DNA from: Planctomycetota bacterium
GTDB taxonomy: Bacteria > Planctomycetota > GCA-002687715 > DRQF01
DNA length: 64,000 nucleotides
Reading direction: 5' to 3'
Assembly: GCA_020639295.1 (NCBI GenBank)
Contig: JACKGY010000008.1
Coordinates: 196,422 to 260,421 of the forward strand
A program made the position numbers and the translations under genes. Of the stretch, positions 42,136-50,448 are shown piece after piece. The first letter of the stretch is position 1. The number at the start of each line of letters is the position of its first letter. The notes below the pieces were generated by a model. That model saw only the letters and a program-made list of their open reading frames with translations, was not told where the DNA came from and did not search any database.

Positions 42136-45129
42136 TCAGAGTCCGGCGAGGAGGGCCTTGTACCACTCGGCCCAGCGGTTCCTGACCCGCTCGACCTCGG
42201 CCGGACTGGAGTCGCGCACGAGGACGCCCAGGGCGTCGCCGCGGATGCGTCCCAGGTGATGGTGCGCGTTCGCCCGCAGGTACCACTTGTCGCTCTCCAG
42301 CGTCTTCAGCAGGAGCGCGATCGACCGCAGGTCGCGCGGATTGCCGTTCAGGTAACCGAGGAGGTTCGCGGAGGGCATGCCCTGCCCCTCCAGGGCCTTC
42401 ATGAACCAGGTGGTCTGCTCCTCTTCCTTGTGCTCGTCCCAGAAGGCCCCGTAGGCGACATAGGCCTCCTCCGCGCTGATCGCCGGGAACTCCCGACAGG
42501 TGATCAGCTCCAGGTACTCCCAGGCCCGGCTGGCCTCGGTCTTGTCGAGGAGCATGCGCAGCAGCTCGGGAACGGTCGCGGTCACCAGCCGTGGCGCGAG
42601 CAGGACCGCGACCTGGCGCCGCAACGCCGGCCGCTCGTCGCCGAGGAAGCGCCCGAGCTCGGCCGCGGCCTGATCGCCGAAGAGCTCGGCCCCGACCCGG
42701 ACCAACTCCATGAGCCGATCCTCGTCGCCGACCTCGGCCAGCAGGGCGCGCAGCCGCTGACGCGCCTCGGTCGACTTCGAGGTGGCGATGACGCCCTGGG
42801 CCTCGAGCCGGAGTTCGCGCGGTTCACCCGCGGTCGCGACGGTGAAGACCCGCTCCCAGGCGTCGGCCGAGTCCTTGGCCGCCAGCGCCCGGACGACGGC
42901 CTGCTTCTGCTCGAGCCCACCCTCCGCGAGCCAGGCATCGAGGAGATCGAGGTCGTCGGGCGCCGAGATCCGGCCGTAGGTCTCGATCAGACGCAGGCGC
43001 CGCGGCCCCTCGCAACGACCGATCTCGGCGGCGAGGCCATCGAGCAGGTCGCGGGATGCGCCCTCGGGGAAGGCGAGGCCCAGGGCCTGCCGCAGCCGCG
43101 GATCGGGTTCCGAGAGCAGCTCGATCAACCGGCCGGCGACCTCCGGCTCGGCGCTGCGTCGGGCGAGCGCGACCAGGAGGACCCCGCCCAGTTCCGGTCG
43201 GGTCGCGAGATCGAGTTCGAGGAGTTCGGCGCCGGGCCGCCGCCCGAGGAAGCCGAGGGCCGTGGCGCGCCCCTCGTCGGAGAAGAGCGGCATCGCCTCG
43301 ATCACCGCGCGCGTGATCGCGAGCCCCGGCCTCGCCTGCAGGATCTCGAGCAGTTCCTGCGCCCGTTCCGGGCGCAGCTCGCGCGCCTTCAGCAGGGCGA
43401 GGAACCGATCCTCGGCCCCGGCGATCCAGTCGTCGCCCGCTTCCCGCCAGGCGGCCAGGGCCTCGCGACGCGACTGCGGCGCCAGACCGGGGTAGGCCTC
43501 GAGCGCGAGTTCGGCCACGGCGACGACCCGTTCGGTACCCGCCAGGGCCTGGTCGCCGTCGAGCCGGCGACGCTGATCGAGGAACCAGCCCCGGAAGGCG
43601 CCCGCCGCCCGCGCGGAACAGAAGCCCTGCCAGCGCTCCCGGGCGGCGATGCGGAGGACCGTCTGCTCCAGGTCGAGGAGGTCCGCCGGCGCCGTGCCAT
43701 AGTGGGAACGACGGAATTCGGCGCCGTCCACCACGACGCTCACGTCGACGAAGTCGCCGCTCCAGCCGGAGTCTCGCTGCATGCCGCGGCGATCGAAGAA
43801 GCCGATCCGCTTCATCGCCTCGGCCAGCTCCTCCATCTGCGCCCGACCGACGTAGATCGGTCGGATGACCTGGTACTGATCCGCCGAGGGCTCGCCCATG
43901 CGGATGGCGAGGCTGGTGCCCTGGTCGCCCTCGCGACGGTTCCAGCGGAATTGCAGCTGGGCGAGATCGAAGCCGTCGAGATTGCGCAGCTCGCGGCGCG
44001 CGCGGAAGCCCTCGCGGTGCTCCTGCCACCAGGCGAGCCAGCGGTCGCCGTCCTCGCCGAAGGACTCGCCCGAAAGCTCGGCCGCCTTGCGGAAGCAGAG
44101 CTCCTTGACTGCGTTGTAGTCGCGGAAGATCACGCCGCCCGCCGCGGCGCCGAGAAGGACGTCCATGAGGCCGCCGTCGGCGAAGGCGCGGATCTGGGGA
44201 TCGGTGGTCCGGCGCGAGACGTTGGCGAAGGCGATGGCGCCGACCACGTTCTCGAACTCGGTGCGCAGATTGAGGAAGACGAGGAGCCGCTTCTTCAGGG
44301 TCGGGGACTCGTCGAGGAGGATCCGGTTGCTGCGGTCCTCGATCATCACCAGGGCCAGGGTCGCGTAGGCGGCCGGGCGCAGGGCGCCGTCCAGGGCCAG
44401 CGAACGCAGGCGGTCGTGGGTCGCCTGGTCGTCGCGATCGGCGAGCACGTCACGGGCCAGGGCGGCGACGCGGGTGGCCGGATCGGCCAGGGCGTTCAGG
44501 TAGAGATCGGCCGCGACCGACTTGGCGAGGCGCCGGCTGAGCTGCAGGGCCCGCTCCCTCACGGTGGCGTCCTCGTGGCGCGCGAGGTCGGCGAGGCGCG
44601 ACTCGAACTCGGCGGCGATCGGCGTGGGCAGGGCCTCGTAGGCCTCCCGGGCCACGCGCGCGTCGGTCGAGCCGAGGAAGCCGAGGATCTCGGCGGTCGC
44701 CTTGACCGGATCGATCTTGACCATGGCGGTGAAGAAGGGACCGGCGCTGATCCGGTTGGCGATGTCCCGCGCGGCCGCTTGCAGGTCGGGGAAGGCCGAC
44801 TGCTCACGCAGCTCGCCCAACGCCCAGGCGACGCCGCAGCGGATCCGCCAGTCGTTGTTGCGCAGGTTCTCGATCAACAGCGGCACGACCCGTCCGCCCT
44901 CCAGCACGAGCGCGCGGGCGGCCTCCTGGCCCGGAGCCTCCGGCCAGCGGCTGAGCCGCTCGATCAGCGCCGCGTCACCGACCGGCTTCTTCGCGTCCTG
45001 GGGCGTGGCCGTGGCCGATTCGTCCGCCGCCTTCGGCGGCGCGCCGAAATCCGGACCGTCGCCACCCTGGGCGAGGACCGTCGTGGCCAGGAAGAGGACG
45101 AACAGAAGGGTCGGTTGCAGTCGCGTCAT
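42136..45129 (-). CDS. Exported HEAT-repeat protein
   Basis: 997 residues with a signal peptide (LLFVLFLATTVLAQ). From about residue 60 the protein is made of paired helices of the HEAT type, for example VVPLLIENLRNNDWRIRCGV, WALGELREQSAFPDLQAA and, further on, IRGDALGVLVRDSSPAEVER. A middle part (about 370-500) differs and may be a separate beta-containing domain (RPIYVGRAQMEELAEAMKRI, VDVSVVVDGAEF). Likely a periplasmic or surface scaffold for protein contacts. No enzyme signature seen. Its last helix ends right before the rho terminator region. Confidence 0.82.
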   Translation of the reverse strand: MTRLQPTLLFVLFLATTVLAQGGDGPDFGAPPKAADESATATPQDAKKPVGDAALIERLSRWPEAPGQEAARALVLEGGRVVPLLIENLRNNDWRIRCGVAWALGELREQSAFPDLQAAARDIANRISAGPFFTAMVKIDPVKATAEILGFLGSTDARVAREAYEALPTPIAAEFESRLADLARHEDATVRERALQLSRRLAKSVAADLYLNALADPATRVAALARDVLADRDDQATHDRLRSLALDGALRPAAYATLALVMIEDRSNRILLDESPTLKKRLLVFLNLRTEFENVVGAIAFANVSRRTTDPQIRAFADGGLMDVLLGAAAGGVIFRDYNAVKELCFRKAAELSGESFGEDGDRWLAWWQEHREGFRARRELRNLDGFDLAQLQFRWNRREGDQGTSLAIRMGEPSADQYQVIRPIYVGRAQMEELAEAMKRIGFFDRRGMQRDSGWSGDFVDVSVVVDGAEFRRSHYGTAPADLLDLEQTVLRIAARERWQGFCSARAAGAFRGWFLDQRRRLDGDQALAGTERVVAVAELALEAYPGLAPQSRREALAAWREAGDDWIAGAEDRFLALLKARELRPERAQELLEILQARPGLAITRAVIEAMPLFSDEGRATALGFLGRRPGAELLELDLATRPELGGVLLVALARRSAEPEVAGRLIELLSEPDPRLRQALGLAFPEGASRDLLDGLAAEIGRCEGPRRLRLIETYGRISAPDDLDLLDAWLAEGGLEQKQAVVRALAAKDSADAWERVFTVATAGEPRELRLEAQGVIATSKSTEARQRLRALLAEVGDEDRLMELVRVGAELFGDQAAAELGRFLGDERPALRRQVAVLLAPRLVTATVPELLRMLLDKTEASRAWEYLELITCREFPAISAEEAYVAYGAFWDEHKEEEQTTWFMKALEGQGMPSANLLGYLNGNPRDLRSIALLLKTLESDKWYLRANAHHHLGRIRGDALGVLVRDSSPAEVERVRNRWAEWYKALLAGL

Positions 45130-45191
45130 CGCGGCGCTCCTCGATGGTCACCGGAGGGCCGAGTGTAGCGATCGAGGGCACCGGAAACGAG

Positions 45192-45221
45192 CAGGGAAGC
45201 CGGCTTTCACCGCCTTCCCTG
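45192..45221 (-). terminator. Terminator after the DUF1858-recG-lipoprotein operon
   Basis: CAGGGAAG and CTTCCCTG form the outer stem, with a GC-rich inner part. On the minus strand the stem is followed by CTCGTTTCC. It lies 33 bases past the lipoprotein stop. Confidence 0.65.
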
Positions 45222-45253
45222 ACCGGTCGGGGATTCGAAACCGGACCCGATCC

Positions 45254-45784
45254 TCAGTCGTGATAGGTCACGACCTTGAGGTCTCCCAGCGCGTTCGGCT
45301 GCATGACCAGGTAGTAGGCGCGCTGGTCCTGCTTCTTGGTCTCGTCGTCGACGTGGTAGCAGCAGACCAGAACGCCACCTTCGCGGAAGTTGATCTTCTT
45401 GGCCTGCTTCCGGGCCTCGTCGGGATCGTAGGAATTGCCCCGGATCTCGCCGCCCTCGACGAAGGTCTCGTAGGTGATCTGCTCGGTCAGGCGGGCCGAG
45501 TCGATCTTGCGGAACATCTCGCTCCAGCGCTTGGCGATGATCTTGCGGAACTCGGCCTCGTTGTGCGCCTGCAGGTCGGTGTCGTCGAAGGTGAAGGGGT
45601 AGTCCACCAGGTGCACCAGCTCGTCGACGTCGCGCTTGATCATCGCGTTGTGGAATTCCTTGGCGCGATTGCGTGCCTTCTGCAGGACCTCGGTCTCGTC
45701 GCGGGAACAGCCGGCCACGATGCTCAGGACGAGCCCGAGGACGACGAGAACGAGGGCGGGCCTCGCGGGCTTCGGAAACTGCAT
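45254..45784 (-). CDS. Small lipoprotein
   Basis: 176 residues from the ATG at 45784, which overlaps the recG stop (ATGA). Lipoprotein signal peptide: hydrophobic ALVLVVLGLVLSIVAGC with the lipobox VAGC. The mature part is mostly helical and charged, then a beta-rich half (GGVLVCCYHVDDETKKQDQR, YYLVMQPNALGDLKVVTYHD), which resembles a small SnoaL/NTF2-type module in outline. That likeness is weak. Function unknown; the membrane anchor is well supported. Confidence 0.8.
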   Translation of the reverse strand: MQFPKPARPALVLVVLGLVLSIVAGCSRDETEVLQKARNRAKEFHNAMIKRDVDELVHLVDYPFTFDDTDLQAHNEAEFRKIIAKRWSEMFRKIDSARLTEQITYETFVEGGEIRGNSYDPDEARKQAKKINFREGGVLVCCYHVDDETKKQDQRAYYLVMQPNALGDLKVVTYHD

Positions 45785-47850
45785 CAACCTGCCTCCATGA
45801 ACTCCCGGGAACGCCCGCGGTGCCGGCGGACGAAGCCCGCCAGCGTCGCCACCAGCCCTTCGACGTCGGCGCCGGCGGCGATCAGCTCGCGGGCGTCGGC
45901 GAAGGCCTCGATCAGGAGGCCCTCGTCGTCGATCAGGCGCATGGCCGGCATCAGGCCGTGCTGCCGGAGTCCCATCATGTCCCCGGGCCCTCTCAATTCA
46001 AGATCGCGTTCGGCCACCACGAAGCCGTCCTCGGTCTCCTCGAGGAGGCCGAGACGATCCGATTCCGCCGCCTTGCGCGTGGCCACCAGAAGATCGCAAT
46101 GACCGCGTTCACCACCCCGCCCCACCCGGCCCCTGAGCTGATGGAGCTGGGCCAGACCGAAACGACCGGCGCCGACGATGATGATCCGCCGGGCGTCGGG
46201 GACGTCGACGCCGACCTCGATGACCGTGGTGGCGAACAACACGCGGACGTCGCCGCGGCGGAAGGCTTCCAGGTTTCTGATCTTCTCCTCGTCGTCCATC
46301 TGGCCATGGAGGGCGGCGACCGGAATGCCGCGAAAGTGCCGCCGGGCGATCTGCCGACCGTGGCGGAACAGCGAGGGGATCGATTCCTCCTCGCTGTCGA
46401 TCGCCGGGAACACCACGTAGCAGCGGGCGCCGGCCCGCGCCTCGGCCGCGACGGCGCCCCAGTCGTAGGGCCCGTCGATCTCACGGCTGTGGATCCTGGT
46501 GGCGACGCCCTTGCGGCCGGGCGGTCGCTCGTCGAGGACGGAGAGATCGAGGTCCGAGCAGACGGTGAGCGCCAGGCTGCGCGGGATCGGCGTCGCGCTC
46601 ATGGCGAGGAGATGCGGCGCGCGGCCCTTGCGGATCAGCTTGAGGCGCTGCATGACGCCGAAGCGATGCTGCTCGTCGACGATCACGAGCCCGAGCGCCG
46701 CGAAGTCGAGACGTTCGGCGAAGAGGGCCTGCGTGCCGACGGCGACCGCGACCTCGCCGCGGGCCAGCCCGAGACCGAGGGCGCGCTTCTCGGCCCGAGG
46801 CAGTCGGCCCAGGACCAGCGCGGAGACCAGGCCGTAGGCCTGGAGCCGTTCCGCGACCTGGGCCTGGAGCTGCCGGGCCAGGACCTCGGTGGGGGCCATC
46901 AGCGCGACCTGGTGGCCCGCGAGGGCGGCGGCCGCCGCGGCGGCGACGGCGACCGCGGTCTTGCCGCTGCCGACGTCGCCCTGGAGGAGCCGCCGCATCG
47001 GTCGTGGCCGGGCCAGGTCGGCGAGAATCTCCTCCAGCGCCCGGTCCTGGGCCGCGGTGAAACGAAAGGGGAAGCCGGCGCGCAGGCCGGCCTCGCGCCC
47101 GGCGTCTCGCGGGATCGCGGTGGCGAGCGCCGCGGTCCGCTCCCCGCGCGCCGATTCGACCCGCAGGCCGGCGACCAGGCAGGCGTTGTAGCGCAGCCGG
47201 CGCTCGGCCACCGCGAGCTGGTCGAGATCAGCGGGCCCATGGGCGGCGCGGATCGCCTCGGCGAGCGGCAGCAGACCGCGTCGCCGACGCAGACCCTCGG
47301 GCAGCGCGTCATCGAGTCCGGCCAGTCCGACCGCGAGTGCCTCACGGACCAGGGCCTGGACCTGTCCCGGCTTCAGACCGTCGAGCAGGCCGTAGTCGAC
47401 CAGGACACTCGGTTCGTCCCCGGGGTCCTCGGCGTCGGCCAGGGGCCGGTGATGGAGCGGGACCAAGGTGGGCGGTTCGGTCTCGGCGAGCCGCCCGCTG
47501 GCGAGGATGCGATCGCCCCGCTGGTAGCGGTCGCGCAGGAAGCCCTGATTGAACAGCTCGAGCCGGAGGCTGCGCCCCGCGACCCGGAGATCGAGCTGGA
47601 GATGCCCAGGGCCCCGCCGCCGCGAACGCTGCCGGCGCAGGGAGCGGATCTCGCCGACGACGGTCACGATCTCGCCCGGGAGCCAGGCCTCCGGCGACAT
47701 CGGCGGCGGCAGGACGCGATAGCGGCGCGGCAGGAAGGCCAGCAGGTCGGCGACGGTGGCGATGCCCTGGGCCAAGAGCCGCTCGGCCCGGATCGGCCCG
47801 ACCCCCTTGAGTTCGCGGATCGGCAGCTGAGGGCCCCGCGTCTCGGTCAT
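45784..47850 (-). CDS. recG: ATP-dependent DNA helicase RecG
   Basis: 688 residues, normal length. Remodels stalled forks and Holliday junctions. N-terminal wedge/OB domain (PIRELKGVGPIRAERLLAQG; EIVTVVGEIRSLRRQRS), then helicase motifs: RLLQGDVGSGKTAVAVAAAA (Walker A), APTEVLARQLQAQVAERL, VIVDEQHRFGVMQRL (DEQH), ATPIPRSLALT, and C-terminal TTVIEVGVDVPDARRIIIVG and QLRGRVGRGGERGHC. Coupled by ATGA overlaps to the genes on both sides. Confidence 0.97.
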   Translation of the reverse strand: MTETRGPQLPIRELKGVGPIRAERLLAQGIATVADLLAFLPRRYRVLPPPMSPEAWLPGEIVTVVGEIRSLRRQRSRRRGPGHLQLDLRVAGRSLRLELFNQGFLRDRYQRGDRILASGRLAETEPPTLVPLHHRPLADAEDPGDEPSVLVDYGLLDGLKPGQVQALVREALAVGLAGLDDALPEGLRRRRGLLPLAEAIRAAHGPADLDQLAVAERRLRYNACLVAGLRVESARGERTAALATAIPRDAGREAGLRAGFPFRFTAAQDRALEEILADLARPRPMRRLLQGDVGSGKTAVAVAAAAAAALAGHQVALMAPTEVLARQLQAQVAERLQAYGLVSALVLGRLPRAEKRALGLGLARGEVAVAVGTQALFAERLDFAALGLVIVDEQHRFGVMQRLKLIRKGRAPHLLAMSATPIPRSLALTVCSDLDLSVLDERPPGRKGVATRIHSREIDGPYDWGAVAAEARAGARCYVVFPAIDSEEESIPSLFRHGRQIARRHFRGIPVAALHGQMDDEEKIRNLEAFRRGDVRVLFATTVIEVGVDVPDARRIIIVGAGRFGLAQLHQLRGRVGRGGERGHCDLLVATRKAAESDRLGLLEETEDGFVVAERDLELRGPGDMMGLRQHGLMPAMRLIDDEGLLIEAFADARELIAAGADVEGLVATLAGFVRRHRGRSREFMEAG

Positions 47851-48071
47851 CGCGGGCCGCGCCGCGGCGGGCGCGGAGGCGAGGCCTCGGCACGCAGTCG
47901 CTCGAGCACGACCTCGACCTCGATGCCGTGCGGACGGAGGCCCTCGGCGAGGGTCTCGCTCCAGGCGACCACGCAGCGATGGCAGGGCAGCCCGAAGGAC
48001 TCGAGCACCGCCTGGGCGCGCGGATGGGCATCGACGACGTCGGCCACGATCATGTCGGCGTGGTAGTCCAT
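47847..48071 (-). CDS. DUF1858-type small cytoplasmic protein
   Basis: 74 residues from the ATG at 48071. The sequence MIVADVVDAHPRAQAVLESF followed by GLPCHRCVVAWSETLAEGL matches the DUF1858 module (from the ScdA-type N-terminus), including the paired cysteines C-x-x-C that may hold a metal or act in redox. The stop overlaps the recG start by four bases, so the two are translationally coupled; a link with recG function is not known. Confidence 0.8.
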   Translation of the reverse strand: MDYHADMIVADVVDAHPRAQAVLESFGLPCHRCVVAWSETLAEGLRPHGIEVEVVLERLRAEASPPRPPRRGPR

Positions 48072-48183
48072 GGTGGCGGAATGATAGCAGCCCTGGGGAC
48101 GGGTCGTCAGGGCTTCTTCCCTGCCGCCGGTCCCGGACCTTCTGCTATGATCCGGGCCCCAACGGGAACGATAGGAGAGACTC

Positions 48184-49557
48184 GTGGATCCGATTCGCCG
48201 CCGCCTGCCCCTCGCCCTCCTCGCACTCGCCCTGGTCGCGTCGATGGCCATGGCCCAGCCCATCCTCGACGCCAAGACCGTGAAGGCGATCGCCCAGAAG
48301 GAACAGGAGATCGCGCGGGCGCGCAGCGAGGCCGACGAGGCCAACCGCCGCCTCCAGGACGACTACGCCCGCCTCGGCGAGATGTTCGAGATGCTGAAGA
48401 GCGGCCGCGATACCGGGGCCCTTCGCGACCTGGCGCGCGTGCTCGAGGAGCCGGTGAAGGACGGCAACGAGGCCGGCATCAGCAGCAGCAAGGGCAAGCG
48501 CGCGCTGAAGCGCAATCTGGCCCGCGAGCTGGCCAAGACCGAACACGAGCTGGTCGTCGCCTATCGCCCGGGTCTCGGCGCGGCGATCGAGGCGGCGCTC
48601 GACGACCTGACCTCGGCCGGGAACAAGTCGATCACGGCGGATCAGCTGGCCGGCGCGGCGGTCACCAGGCTGATCCCGCCGGAGACGCCCTTCTGGAAGC
48701 ACTGGAACGAGCAGCTGATGAACGCGGCGCCCGCCCACGACGACTACGTCAGGGCGCGCAAGGAGCTGGATCGCCTCGAGAGCGCGCTGCTGATCCTCAA
48801 GGATCCGAAGGCGCGCTTCAGCGTCGGCGCCCCGGCCGGCATGGCCCTGATCGAAGGCGGGGCGATCACCGTCGAGTCGACCTACGGTTTCGAGGCCGAC
48901 CGTCGCAAGGCGCGGACCAAGGACTTCTACATCGACCTGCACGAGGTCACGCACGGCGACTACTGGGGCAAGTTCTGGATCCACCTCGACGACAAGATCC
49001 TGAAGCAGACCTTCATGCCGATGGTGAAGGACAAGGACCGCGAATTCCCGGCCTGGATCCAGGACCTGGAGACCGGCGAGTATGCCCCCCTGCCCGAGAT
49101 GATGGACCTGCCGGTCACCGGCATCGACGCCGCCGCCGCCCTCGCCTTCGCCCGTTCCCAGGGCAAGCGGCTGCCGACCGAGGCCGAGTGGCTCGCGGCC
49201 GCCACGGCGACACCGGGCAAGTGCAGCGAGTTCCCCTGGGGCGAGGACTACCGCGAGGGCCTGGCCAACGACGCGAAGGCCGGCAACGGCAAGGCGGTGC
49301 CGGTCGCGGGCTTCCTCGAGGGCCGCAGCTTCCACGGCATCCACGATTGTGCCGGCAACGTCAAGGAATGGACCTTCACCACGGTCGAGGGCAAGGACGT
49401 CGAAGATGAGATCCCGGACGGCTGCACCCTGGCGATCCGGGGCGGCAGCTTCGAGAGTTCGGCGACCGGAGTCAGCCTCAAGTGGCGCTGGAACTACCCG
49501 GCGCGAAACACCCGCGAGAACGACCTCGGGTTCCGCTGCGCCCGCGACCTGAAGTAG
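48184..49557 (+). CDS. Exported SUMF1/formylglycine-generating-enzyme-fold protein, catalytic cysteines absent
   Basis: 457 residues from a GTG with AGGAGA upstream. Signal peptide (LALLALALVASMAMAQ), then a coiled coil (about 30-75) and helices. The FGE-sulfatase fold starts about residue 215: IDLHEVTHGDYWGKFW, PVTGIDAAAALAFARSQGKRLPTE (listed in part), EWLAAAT, DCAGNVKEWTF, and IRGGSFESS...LGFRCARDLK at the end. The two cysteines that make formylglycine in true FGE lie between GGSF and GFRC in that family; here that stretch has none. It is therefore more likely a structural or binding member than a sulfatase activator. Confidence 0.85.
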   Translation: MDPIRRRLPLALLALALVASMAMAQPILDAKTVKAIAQKEQEIARARSEADEANRRLQDDYARLGEMFEMLKSGRDTGALRDLARVLEEPVKDGNEAGISSSKGKRALKRNLARELAKTEHELVVAYRPGLGAAIEAALDDLTSAGNKSITADQLAGAAVTRLIPPETPFWKHWNEQLMNAAPAHDDYVRARKELDRLESALLILKDPKARFSVGAPAGMALIEGGAITVESTYGFEADRRKARTKDFYIDLHEVTHGDYWGKFWIHLDDKILKQTFMPMVKDKDREFPAWIQDLETGEYAPLPEMMDLPVTGIDAAAALAFARSQGKRLPTEAEWLAAATATPGKCSEFPWGEDYREGLANDAKAGNGKAVPVAGFLEGRSFHGIHDCAGNVKEWTFTTVEGKDVEDEIPDGCTLAIRGGSFESSATGVSLKWRWNYPARNTRENDLGFRCARDLK

Positions 49558-49580
49558 GTTCCCTCGCCGTGCAAACGAAA

Positions 49581-49607
49581 GGGCCGCGATCCGGTGGATC
49601 GCGGCCC
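49581..49607. terminator. Bidirectional terminator
   Basis: Perfect 12-bp stem GGGCCGCGATCC/GGATCGCGGCCC, loop GGT, followed on the plus strand by TTCTCGTTTCG and on the minus strand by TTTCGTTTG. It lies between convergent genes (SUMF1-fold protein and XRE-cupin regulator). Confidence 0.88.
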
Positions 49608-49632
49608 TTCTCGTTTCGCTTCGGCTCGACGA

Positions 49633-50226
49633 TCAGCTCGTCGAGTGCGAGATCACGATGAAGCTGGAATCCTCGAGAGCACGGTAGTGCCGATCGTAGA
49701 TACGATCGTACTGCAAGGACTCGCCGGCCCGCAGCTTGTGGCTCTCGCCGTTGATCAGCACCTCCATGCAGCCGCTCTGCACCACGAGGTTCTCGAACTG
49801 CTGGTTGCGCATGTCCAGTTCGTCGGCCTCGGCCCCGCCACGGGCGGTCCCGTAGGCGACGTTGAGCCCGTCGAAGGAGAAGCTGAGCAGCTCGAAATCG
49901 CCGGCGCGGTAGGGGTGTCCTTCGCGCAGCTCGGCCTCGCGACGTTCGGCCATGGCCACCAGGTTGTAGGTGGTGATGCCCAGACCGGCCGCGATCTTGT
50001 CGAGGGTCTCCAGGTTCGGCTTGATGAGGTTGGTCTCGATCCGCGAGATGGGCGCGTAGCTGAGCCCACAGAGCTTGGCGAATTTCTCGATCGTCAGGCC
50101 CTTCTTCTGGCGAAGGACCCGGATGACCGAGAAATCGTACTTGCGACGAACCTCCGCCTCACGCTGGGCGCGGGTCCGCCTCGAACTCGTCTCGCGGACT
50201 GGATTCGTGCTCCCTTCGTCCGCCAT
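49633..50226 (-). CDS. XRE-family transcriptional regulator with cupin domain
   Basis: 197 residues from the ATG at 50226 (GGAGGAG upstream). Helix-turn-helix at about 33-92 (VIRVLRQKKGLTIEKFAKLC, LSYAPISRIETNLIKPNLET), then a cupin fold at about 108-195 (QQFENLVVQSGCMEVLING, ESHKLRAGESLQYD, YRALEDSSFIVISHS). Such proteins sense a small ligand or metal through the cupin. The AT-rich region upstream has an inverted repeat over promoter-like boxes, which suggests autoregulation. It lies next to the sigma/anti-sigma pair and BMC genes, but its targets are unknown. Confidence 0.9.
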   Translation of the reverse strand: MADEGSTNPVRETSSRRTRAQREAEVRRKYDFSVIRVLRQKKGLTIEKFAKLCGLSYAPISRIETNLIKPNLETLDKIAAGLGITTYNLVAMAERREAELREGHPYRAGDFELLSFSFDGLNVAYGTARGGAEADELDMRNQQFENLVVQSGCMEVLINGESHKLRAGESLQYDRIYDRHYRALEDSSFIVISHSTS

Positions 50227-50284
50227 GTCGTCTCCTCCTTCGGGATCACCTGGGCCGGGTTTCCCTCGGCCGACCGCTCGGGTC

Positions 50285-50400
50285 GGTGTCCACTTGCCCC
50301 AAGTGATTTGTTGACAATTGTATAGCTCGACATGCCCCGCGCAACTGTCAAGGACAGGATATAGGATGGCATAGGCCGCATACAACTAGAAAAAAATCTC
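50285..50400 (-). promoter_or_regulatory. AT-rich promoter/operator region of the XRE-cupin regulator
   Basis: On the minus strand TTGACA (50346-50351) and TATACA (50319-50324) are separated by 21 bases, longer than usual. TTGACA at 50311-50316 (plus strand) and TGTCAA at 50346-50351 form an inverted repeat, and CAATTG/CAACTG words recur around it. The window is notably AT-richer than its surroundings. Confidence 0.5.
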
Positions 50401-50411
50401 AGGGAGGGACA

Positions 50412-50429
50412 CGGGCCCGTCGCGGCCCG
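50412..50429 (-). terminator. Possible terminator after the anti-sigma gene
   Basis: CGGGCC and GGCCCG form a 6-bp stem; on the minus strand a run of seven T follows 15 bases later (50390-50396). It lies 19 bases past the stop at 50449 and would close the long BMC/sigma transcript. Confidence 0.45.
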
Positions 50430-50448
50430 GCGTCCCGGTGCTCGGAGG

